Positions 44,339 to 53,457 of a stretch of 55,509 nt of DNA are shown one piece after another. Position 1 is the first letter of the stretch. The number at the start of each line of letters is the position of its first letter. The stretch comes from Scleroderma bovista (taxonomy: Eukaryota; Basidiomycota; Agaricomycetes; Boletales; Sclerodermataceae), in NCBI GenBank assembly GCA_037178675.1, contig JAYMGJ010000159.1:1-55509 (forward strand), read 5' to 3'. Under the pieces are notes generated by a model. That model was not told where the DNA came from, did no database searches, and saw only the letters and a program-made list of their open reading frames with translations. Position numbers and translations under genes: made by a program.

Positions 44339-45540
44339 TTAGAGGGCGAACTCGCTTGAGCGCTCAGCTCTTACTTCCAACTGTCCGAATAATCTCACAA
44401 GGAAGATATAAAAGTACCCTACGTTCTTGATGATATGGCAGGATGAGGTATTTGGCCTTTTCTCCCTTCGTATTGAAGATCTCCGGGAGCTTTGAAACGC
44501 GCTGCAAGAGTGTCCCGGTTTTACCTGCATTTGATCTGCCAACGATGAGGATTCTGTAATAACCGATGCGATCAAGGTGCTCTCGAACTTGCGCTGGATG
44601 TAAACGGTGCCTCTTTTTGATGCTTGGAGAGATGTTCTTACTCTGAGGTCACCAATGACGACTCGTAGGTCCTTGCCTTGCTCTTGGTCATTTTTCGACT
44701 GATGCCGAACCAGTTGAACCGTTTTCAAGGAAAGTAACAATACGACTGTTTTCATTCACAGTCCAATAAAAACCCTATGTCTCAATCGCATTCCTGTGTA
44801 ACGTAAATATGTTGATCCTGGATGCCTCCGCTGGACTTCGACAAAAAGTTGACCATCCGAGGATGGTAAGTGGATGGGCAGCAGCACTGACAACAGTACT
44901 TTATCTTTTTTAGAGTCACTCACCGAATTGATAATTGTTGGGGTGTGCCACCGACAACCCAAAAACACGATGAAGCTATGACCTTTCGCGATTGTCACTT
45001 GCTCTCCCCCTGCTGATGTCTTGTTTACGAACGCGACAACCATGAGCTGAGAGAACCATTCGGGAGTTCCAAGTAACATATCCTGTTGTATTGTTTCTTC
45101 GTACGTATCAAAGCCTTTGGTCAAGAGACAGGCGTCTGCATCTAGGAAATAGACCTGCGCTGAGATCTTGGCCATATTTCTGAACGTTTTCCATTCCATC
45201 CATGAACGAAAATCAAATCCTTCCAAATAGAGAACGTCTTAACAGAGTGTAGTATGTAGCGCTTCCAAGTGTTGAGCAGCTGATTCAATAGCTTTGGTTA
45301 CTGGGACGTTTAAACGAATTGCCATAAACGTGTACTCCCCTCTTCGGGCCCCTGGCGCAGGTTGCATTTCGAGTAGGTAGTACCGCAAATGGCTATACGT
45401 CGGAGCTGCTGAGCTTAGGCAGTTCTCGAAATCAAGAGATGAGCAGATGTCGAAAAAAGTGCACCTTTTCCATGATCCTGTAGTAACTTGTAAGGATGGT
45501 TGGACTATAATTGCTAGGCCAGAACAAAGCAATAAGAAAC
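44339..45540 (-). pseudogene. Relic of a P-loop NTPase gene
   Basis: A readable frame contains HRLHPAQVREHLDRIGYYRI followed by LIVGRSNAGKTG, a Walker A motif in which the usual Thr/Ser after GKT is Gly (about 44515-44555). It then continues about 40 residues and stops; I find no switch II (DxxG) or NKxD motif downstream. From memory this start resembles a family of basidiomycete G-domain proteins. Upstream in the same frame, 45532-45239 and 45226-44756 are open but split by in-frame stops (TAA 45241-45239 and TGA 44758-44756), with no family match I can name. I infer decay and truncation; undetected introns could bring a different reading. Confidence 0.4.
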
Positions 45541-45721
45541 ATAAAGCAATACTTGAACAACCCTCACATATGGATTCTTAGTAGCAAAAAATGACACTTC
45601 TGGGTGACAATCCTGAAACAAATCATATTGTTTTGAAGACCGTATCTGGAACACACGAGGAATGGATGCCAGCTAGAACAACAAATACACTTGAAAAGAC
45701 GGAGATACATATTAACTGGAT

Positions 45722-48605
45722 TCACTTCAAGTTGCCAAGTTTGATTTGCTCCTTTATGATATCTGCGGCTGGGGAGAAAATAATACATTTGTCGGTATCC
45801 CCTTGTCTCAACAAGTGGTTCTGTGGCTCACCTTGGAAGCCAATGGCATATGCAGTAGCTTTAGATGAAAAGTTAAACGTGGTGAGTGATTAAATTTCCG
45901 GCCAATTGCACCAAGACACACCCATTGTAGGAGCTGCGATTTGCAAGGGCACCACAGAGAGATCAGTGACCCGAATATTCGACGTGCCATACACCTAGAG
46001 AGCACTTAGCACCAACGTGCTCATGATTGACAGGGTAATACCTTAAGGTTACTGTCAACGACCCCACCCTTTTCCTTGGGTAACATGGAAAGTATTCCAG
46101 TAGTGTCTGTGTGGATGGTTCAGTGCGCTTAACCCAACTTTGTAATGGCCCTTACGGGAGATGGAGTTGCTGAAGGATTTGATAAAATCTGGGAGTGCAA
46201 GTTCAACGGGTCGTTTAACGACGCAAGAATGCGGTGGTTCTTACCACCAATCTGTTCGTCAGTTACAACCTCAGGTCCAGGGTTAACTTCCTTCAGGGGA
46301 GACGCTGTTGGAGTAAAAAGCTACTTCAGATGATCAGGAACTGTAACTCTCAATTCACCTAAGATCTCTCGGAAAGGGGAAGTCTGAGTGACTCTGCGAG
46401 CAAACTTGACAAATTCAACAAAGGCCAGCAGATCTGTCAATAAATTTTAAAAAAGTGTTGTCAGGAAATTCTCCGTAAGAATCACCGATCTCTTCCTCGA
46501 AGTAGTGAGGATCAGTTGCCAAAGGAGCAGCTGGGTCGGGAGATGTCACATGCTATGATGGTGTAAATTCGAAATTTGGACGAGAAGGGTGTAAAAGATT
46601 TACAATGGAGCCCCGAGAGAAGGGATGGTTTGTGTAATATCGTCGCCACGATCCGATATTGACTGCAATGGGACAAAAGCGACCCCGCTGATACCAAGGG
46701 TGAATGCACCCCCACGGCGAGATGCACTAGGAGATGGCTGGTTATTTGGAAGACATCAGCGGATGATTTATACAACCCACTTCAACTGCTCCAAATGTTC
46801 TTCATAATTTTGAGGGTCTCGTAGCACGTCGAGCGTGAGGTCACTGACATCCGGAGAAAGCTCTGCGGGGTGAATCGGATTTCAGAGGCTTCGTCCCGTG
46901 TTCAACGGAATCATCCTGACCATAACTGAGATGAATGACCATATGTTCTTGAAGGTTTTCTCCGACGGTGGGAAGGTTTAGATAAGTATTCACACCGACA
47001 GACTCCAGTAAGGTGCTATTGCCTATGCCAGATAGCTCAAGGATCTGAGGTGACTTCAAGGCTCTGCAAGTATGTAGATCAACCACACATCCCAGCTATA
47101 AAAAAAAGGGTACAGTTGCAACGTACCCAGCACAGAGTATAACCTCCATGGCGACGTTGATTACATAGGTTTGTTCTCCATGTACAAACTCGACACTTGT
47201 AGCAACCAAATCTCCCTCTTGTGTCGTCTTGGTGAGAATCTTGTTTACTAAAGCGGAAGTCAGGACTTTGAGATTTCCACGTCCAGTATTTGGAAGGTAG
47301 AACGCCTGGATCGATTTCAGGATGACCAATACACTACAGATGAAAGTTACTCACGGTGGTTGCATAGCTTCGTGTATACGTAGAAGAATCAATTGTCTTT
47401 GCACAGAAGAAAGCACCTCTTGGCTATAATACTCTGTGTGAGGATGTAATTTTAGCACAAATACAAAAGCCTACGTCGCTGTCATACTGCCAAGATGACA
47501 AGGGGTCAGTTTCAGTGGTGCAAGTTGTGCTGCGGAAGAAATCTCACAGGTTTGGGGGCACGTGGTATACCCAACTCAAGCCACGCCTAAAAGCAAATCA
47601 TGAACAATGTCCCGAGGAGTGCATGATGTCCTACCTCGAACGCTTGAACCTCTGGTTGAGTGATGGTACCAGGATAGCGAAGCTTGATTGGACCTGATAT
47701 AAGGTGAGAACCGCCAGCGTTTCTAGCGTAATCACCTGCCATTTCTTCCCAACTGGGTTTGAAGGTCGGGAAGGTGGTGAGTGATTGTCAAATCATCCAG
47801 TGGTTGATAACTTGGTGAGGTAAAATTAGCAAAGCCAGCGACGTTCGGCAATAGCAACACACCCCTCAAGCTTGCGCAAATTATTCTGGAATGTTTCCCA
47901 GTTCCATCCTCTGTTTCCGAGTCTTTCCCAATCTATGTACGGTTATTGCGTGCTTTGAAGAGGTCCGAAAGATGCACACCATCAATCTCGTCAGCAGGTG
48001 GCTTTATCCAGCAAAGGAAGTTGATGGCAGAACTTCCACCAAGCACTTTCCCTCTGTTGCATTACGGTAAATAATCAGAAGTGCAGTCATGCCCGATCAT
48101 ACCTGTTCCAGATATATTCCCTGTTATTAGATAAACCTTGAGCAGTCTGCAGCACAGTTAGTGACCATCGGATTTTCCATATATGCGTAAATCCGACCGT
48201 TTTTATGGCCCAGTCATACTCAGGTTTGCCGAGATGGTGCCCATACTGAGCCGGAATAACTAGATCAAGGTGAGACTCGCCTAGGTGTAGCGAAGTGTGG
48301 CGTACGTAGCTTAGGATCATCAAATCGGTCAGACCCCGCCTCCAGCACAAGGACAGACAAGTTCGGGTCTTCACTAAGATGGGATGCTAGGCAGAGACTA
48401 GCTGCCTGTAAATATGTATGTCAATACTACAATATTTCTCGGGACCGGGGAAAATGGCATACACCACCTCCTACGATACCATGGACGCCGCCGCATCAGT
48501 GATGCCTGCCCAGAACGCCTCTCAGAAAATGAACGAACCTATAATGACGAAGTCAAACGGGGTGTTAAGCACTTCATGAATCTTTGCGGCGGTCCTTTCA
48601 GCCAT
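45722..48605 (-). pseudogene. GMC oxidoreductase (FAD-dependent), with two lesions
   Basis: Spliced reading gives MAERTAAKIHEVLNTPFDFV, the FAD Rossmann motif IIGGGAASLCLASHLSEDP, LVLEAG, NREYIWNRGKVLGGSSAINF, WERLGNRGWNWETFQ, GPIKLRYPGTITQPEVQAFE, DSSTYTRSYATTAFYLPN, ALKSPQILELSGIG, VGENLQEHM, HPFSRGSIHVTSPDPAAP, DPHYFEEEI, ILSMLPKEKGGVVDSNLK, VYGTSNIRVTDLSVVPLQIA and a terminal AYAIGFQAADIIK. These are the conserved GMC blocks (alcohol oxidase-like). Lesion 1 near 47760-47850: the frame shifts between LDDLTITHHLP and TFKPSWEEMAG. Lesion 2 near 46622-46650: the about 60 residues normally between SISDR and HPFSRGS are missing and the frame shifts. The rest, including a 12-nt exon, is well preserved, so inactivation looks recent. 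Confidence 0.7.
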
Positions 48606-49236
48606 TGGGAGCAATCAAAACTGCTGAGGTTGGTGGGAGACTGCTGTCCCATTCATGACCCTTTAAATGCTTCTGTTTTCTGACGAGTAAACTCCGTGTC
48701 AGTGAGTACCACACAGCTAGGAAGCATTGGATCCGTCAGCTCCTGAGGCACGCAGCGGCCATAACGACCTAAAGTCATAAGTGGCAACACCAATGTCACC
48801 AATCATACACACGCTCTCCGGACAAGGCCAGTGACTGGCCAGCCTTAGGTCATGTTCATCATACACGGGATCCAAGTTGATTTCATAGGAGCGACTCGTA
48901 ATCTCCGTCAGTTTCGCTTTGGGAGACCAGAAGAAGTTGCAAATCATGCTCGAAGGAAGTCCAATCGTCTTTCAAAAATAAGCCCGCTAATAGAATAGCT
49001 TTGCACATAGAGAAAGAGTGTGTGTGTTCTAAATATATACGAGCAAACAATTTACATAAGTGTAAGGCGCGGTGGTAGTAATACTAATAGGACTCAGTAG
49101 GAGTTTTAACTGTGCTAGACGCCTCGAATCGGGATTCCGCTGGCACATCCTGCGGGAGAGTGACCAGTTCGAACGGTATATATACCAGCAGCCTCCAACT
49201 ATCAGCAGTCGCCCTTCTATCTGATCTTGATGAAAA
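48606..49236. other. Divergent intergenic region, GMC pseudogene / SLC25A38
   Basis: Upstream region shared by the GMC pseudogene (minus) and the carrier gene (plus). Short frames here (for example 48717-48947 minus) have no recognisable family. Confidence 0.5.
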
Positions 49237-50585
49237 ATGCTGCCATCAGCCAGCATTTGTTCTCTGGTAGGATCTTTCCCCAGTTCACCAGACATTGCTC
49301 ACCACTCAACAGGTGCACTATCGGGTTTCGCTGGGGCTGTATTACTCCAACCCCGTAAGTAATCTCATACATACGTTACTTTGCGAATCAGGTTGACGTA
49401 TTCCCAGTCGACTTGTTAAAAACCCGCATACAACAGGGAGACGGAGCCTCTGGTGGTCGGTGAGGACTGACAACTCTGCGGGGTCAGACTTGGTTCGGCA
49501 TGCTGATACACCCAAGGAATGCAACCGTCATATGGAATACTACTCGTGACATAGTCGGGCAGGATGGCATCAAGGGACTCTGGAGAGGCACAACGGCCAC
49601 GTTGATGCGGTGAGATTCCGCTCAAGTTCCTCTCGTTCAGCCTTCTTCACAAACTAACCGTGCTCAAAAGGAACGTACCGGGTGTGGCTCTGTACATGAC
49701 CAGCTTAACCCATTTGCGCGCTATCATGGCGAAATCGCCGTATTTTGCTGTCCAAGATGTACGGGAAAGCAAAGACGGTATCAAGACTGTACTACCAAAG
49801 CTCTCGACGCAAGGAAATTTGATAGCTGGGGCAACCGCCCGCGTCGCCATTGGCCTCCTGCTAAATCCTTTCTCTCTTGTGAAAGCACGCTTCGAGGTTT
49901 GTCCTACCCCGTCCGGCGTAAACCTCACTTCATAGACATGTCGATCTTCACAGAGCGAGCTCTACTCATACAAGAGCTTGTCAGGTTCTCTCATGTCAGT
50001 GGTGCGGATGGGACCCTCTGAGTTAATGCGCGGTTTCGTGGCATCGTCGTTGAGAGACGCTCCTTATGCGGGACTATTCGTCGTCGTGTATGAAGGTGTC
50101 AAGTGCGAAGCTAGTGAGTTCTCGTGCTATGGGAATAGCCATGAATGTACAACGGACTATGCTTAGCATCCCTGGCTCCGAATGTTTATGCGACAACCAT
50201 TCACAGCGTTTCTGCCGCATCGGCAGGTGCAATCGCTACAATGGCCACTCACCCCTTTGATGTCATCAAAGTCCGTGAACGTAGATTCTAGCCTACCTGC
50301 TTCCTCTAACGTTGCATTAGACCAAGATGCAGGTACGCTCCGAGGAGCGATACCGTGGGTTCATCTCCACCGCCCAAAGAATCTGGCAGGTAAGATACAA
50401 TATTTGACGTTGTAATGCTATGGTGCTATGATTAATGTTAACCTGTGAAGCAACGAGGAGTTGTAGGGTTCTTTGATGGTGCCTCCCTTCGCATGTCGCG
50501 CAAAATTCTCAGCTCTGTTATCGGATGGGCAGTGTTCGAGGGGGCCCTTCTCCTCATTCACAAAAACAACCAGGAAAGTGGCTAA
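49237..50585 (+). CDS. Mitochondrial carrier SLC25A38/Hem25 (glycine import for haem)
   Basis: ATG at 49237 (MLPSASICSLVGSFPSSPDI). Spliced reading gives AHHSTGALSGFAGAVLLQPL, LDLLKTRIQQGDGASGGR, IKGLWRGTTATLMRNVPGVA, YMTSLTHLRAIMAKSPYFAV, GLLLNPFSLVKARFE, GPSELMRGFVASSLRDAPYA, GLFVVVYEGVK, HPFDVIKTKMQVRSEERYRG and GVVGFFDGASLRMSRKILSS. PxD/ExxK-type motifs are seen in repeats 1 and 3 (PLDLLKTR, PFDVIKTK). The closest recalled family is SLC25A38/Hem25, which imports glycine into mitochondria for 5-aminolevulinate synthesis. About seven introns; stop TAA 50583-50585. Convergent with the acyl-CoA dehydrogenase gene. Confidence 0.93.
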
Positions 50586-50600
50586 ACACGACTGAAGCGA

Positions 50601-52284
50601 CTATGAATAGTCCTTCTGAATGAACTTCGCAATCGTCTGCAATTGAATGTTTGATGTCCCTTCGTATATCGCACCCTGTATACCAGATCAGTCCCACTCA
50701 GTACTTAGAACTTAAATATTAGCAACCACTCACAATCTTAGAATCTCTCCAATACTTCTCGATGCCTGTCTCCCTTGTGAAACCTAACCCTCCGGCCCAT
50801 TCGATAGCCTGTCCAGATACTCTCTGCGCAACCACGCTGGCCCAATACTTGGCCATTGCAGCCTCCTTCGTGAAGCTCTTTCCTTCTTCTTTCCTTCGGG
50901 CGGCATTGTATGTCAATAGGCGGGCGCTCTCAATGTCAACCGCAGCTTGTGCGATCTGGAAGGCCATGCCTTGGAAGGTACCAACAGGCTGACCGAACTG
51001 CTTGCGTGTGTAAGTATATGGTACGGTTTTCTCGAAAGCACCTTGAGCAAGACCAAGCATCTGTGCTGCTATGCCTATGCGCCCTTTGGAAACAGTGACA
51101 CCAGCGCTGGGTGATACATTTATCAGTGTAACATACCTTCGTTTAGGATTTCAATTGCAATCTAGAGTGATTTCAGATATTGCTGTCTTGGGCGGCGGAG
51201 GACAAACCTTATAGCCCTTCCCCTCGCCACCAATGATGTTCTCTTCTGGTATGCGCAGGTCATCGAAGTTGATCGTGCATGTTGACGAAGCCCTAATGCC
51301 CAGCTTCTCTTCCTTCTTCGCAATCTGGATACCCATGTCTTTCGTTGCAATAAAGCATGTGATCCCCTTGTATCCTTTACTCGGGTTTACCTACACATTT
51401 GTCAATCTCAGAAGAGTACTAAGGATGAAATACCCACATTTGCGAATATCAGGAAAATCTCAGCCTCATAGGAGTTTGTGATCCACATCTTGGAACCGTT
51501 AATGACCCAGTGATGGCCGTCCTTCACAGCGCGGGTCTGTAAAGAGAATGCATCTGACCCAGATGCAGGCTCTGACAAACAGAAGGATCCAAGCTGCCGG
51601 CACGACGATGATTAGAACCATCGAGCACGACTCCGATACAGTACATACCTTGGACTCTGAGAGTTGTGGCAGCCATTTATCTTGCTGTTCCGTAGTCCCG
51701 TACTTCCTCAGGATGGTATTTACAAGGGTATTATGCACGTCACACATGACAGATACAGAAGGATCGACCTTGGCGAGCTCCTCAATGGCAATTATGGCAG
51801 AAGTAAATGACGACTCGGCACCACCGTGCTCTGCGCTTGTCTCGATGCCCATGAGCTAGAGGCGGACGTAGGAAGCTGGGCGCATGCAAGAAAACGGATG
51901 ACTGACACCTTGCTCGAAGAGGCCCTTAATGATCACCGGATCCATGCTTTCCTTCTCGTCCATCTCCCGGACCTTGGGCGCAACGATGTCCGTAGCGAAG
52001 CGTCTCACTGTGGAGCATGTCAGTGATGCCGACAAATGTCATGAAGTAAAGCTCGTACCGGATTCCCTTAACATCTCTTCCTCTTCGGTAAAATTATCCA
52101 GCGAATTTAAGGTAGGGGCCTCTGTGGACCGTATACCTGACACAGAGAAAGCTCTGGTACACCTTCCTTTGGATCAGCAACACAACGTCGTTCCTCCGTG
52201 CTGACTCGAGGCATACCTGGCACCGAGCGAGACTACAGATCGCACCCTCAAGGCTGAGAGCGAACGAACGCTTGTCGACAACAT
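50601..52284 (-). CDS. Short/branched-chain acyl-CoA dehydrogenase, mitochondrial
   Basis: ATG at 52284: [20 protein letters not shown], Arg/Ser-rich and acid-free, a likely mitochondrial presequence. The first intron (donor TCGA|GTCAGC) joins to [20 protein letters not shown]. Then [162 protein letters not shown] and the C-terminal [20 protein letters not shown], whose YEG Glu is the catalytic base position in the short-chain branch. It oxidises 2-methyl- or short straight-chain acyl-CoA using FAD in beta-oxidation and isoleucine degradation. Stop TAG 50603-50601. About eight introns. Confidence 0.94.
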
Positions 52285-52652
52285 GATTGGAGGTGAGAAA
52301 TGGTGCGTTCTGGTGGGACTGAGAGCAAGGTGTGGGTGTACACTTGAAGTGCTTGCTCCGAGATAATCACATGACAACGGGTGGGAGCCTAAGAGCGATT
52401 TTACACGAAGTGGATAGCGGGCTCTCCGTATGGATGTATGGATTGTTGCCGGGGGCACCCTGATGTGGTATCTTGTTGAAAGGTCGCTCTTGAGAACGAT
52501 GTGTACTTACTGTTGGATGTCAATATCCTGACAGTGATTTTTAGCAGCACAACAGCTGCCCAACTTGGTTGTGCTCCACCAAGGTTCGTACACTACTACG
52601 GCTTCACTGCTAGGCTCATGTTCGTACTCTCAGATCACTACTCCTAGTGAGG
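52285..52652. promoter_or_regulatory. Divergent promoter, acyl-CoA dehydrogenase / RSA3
   Basis: 368 bp between head-to-head start codons; no other feature seen. Confidence 0.45.
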
Positions 52653-53303
52653 ATGCCCCCACAAGTTGCAGCTGCAGGACGGCCAGCAAAGAAAAGAAAC
52701 AGGAAACGGAAACGACGTGTTGCATCGTCCTCGTCGTCCTCTTCTGCCGACGAATCCTCGTCTGATGCCTCAGCATCTTTGGTACAGAAACCAAAAACAC
52801 ATCAGAAGCCTCCCTCACCAGATAGCAGCGAAGATGAGTCCTCGTCATCAGCTTCGGCGTCATCTTCAGAGGACGAATTTGATCCCGAAAAAGAGGTCAA
52901 CGCCAAGTCGACCTCTCCCGATCACGGTGTTTCAGACCCATCAGCCAAAAAACAAGAGCGAGACTCCCCCTCCCCTCCCCCGCCAGCTGCAGTCGCTATC
53001 CCACCATTTGCATCAAGCTCGTCTGAGGACGAGCAAGTTCTCAAGGAAAAGTTTCGTAGATTTTGGATGGCATCCTTAGCGGAAGGTTTCAAAGACGATC
53101 TCGAAGAACTACGCAAGGCAAGTGAGCGCCGCAACGTTGAATATGGATGCTTAAATATCTCTGATCAGGAACCAAATCTTGGACCGTCTCGCCTCGCCTT
53201 GTTGGTGGAGTCTCTTGCAGCAGGTGCTGATGTATTTGGTCAAACAGACAAAAGTGTGAACGAGATGGAGGTCGTTGTGAATGAGTTGTCTAAAGTTACT
53301 TGA
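52653..53303 (+). CDS. RSA3: Ribosome assembly protein 3 (RSA3) homologue
   Basis: ATG at 52653: MPPQVAAAGRPAKKRNRKRK, followed by long Ser/Asp/Glu-rich disordered stretches with basic patches. The C-terminal folded part is FRRFWMASLAEGFKDDLEEL, RKEPNLGPSRLALLVESLAA, GADVFGQTDKSVNEMEVVV, the RSA3 domain. RSA3 takes part in 60S pre-ribosome maturation in the nucleolus. An intron at 53118-53168 with GC-AG ends is needed to join LRK to EPNLGPS; leaving it in keeps the frame open and adds 17 residues. Stop TGA 53301-53303. RAD16 starts about 155 bp downstream on the same strand. Confidence 0.85.
   Translation: MPPQVAAAGRPAKKRNRKRKRRVASSSSSSSADESSSDASASLVQKPKTHQKPPSPDSSEDESSSSASASSSEDEFDPEKEVNAKSTSPDHGVSDPSAKKQERDSPSPPPPAAVAIPPFASSSSEDEQVLKEKFRRFWMASLAEGFKDDLEELRKASERRNVEYGCLNISDQEPNLGPSRLALLVESLAAGADVFGQTDKSVNEMEVVVNELSKVT
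53118..53168 (+). other. GC-AG intron in RSA3
   Basis: Donor AAG|GCAAGT (consensus for GC donors), acceptor GATCAG, 51 nt, in frame and stop-free. Using the nearby GTGAGC as donor would shift the frame away from EPNLGPS. Confidence 0.75.
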
Positions 53304-53457
53304 GTCAAGGCTCCTTGAGCTTCGGAGTCAGTCGCGTCTGTGGCGATTCTCGCGCCACTAATTTAGTTCACGTGAAGTCAATTTTTCCAACTACGCGTAG
53401 TCCTAGTAGCCTACAAAATACCACCCCCGACGTTGCTGCGCTTCCTCCTTATCTGCC

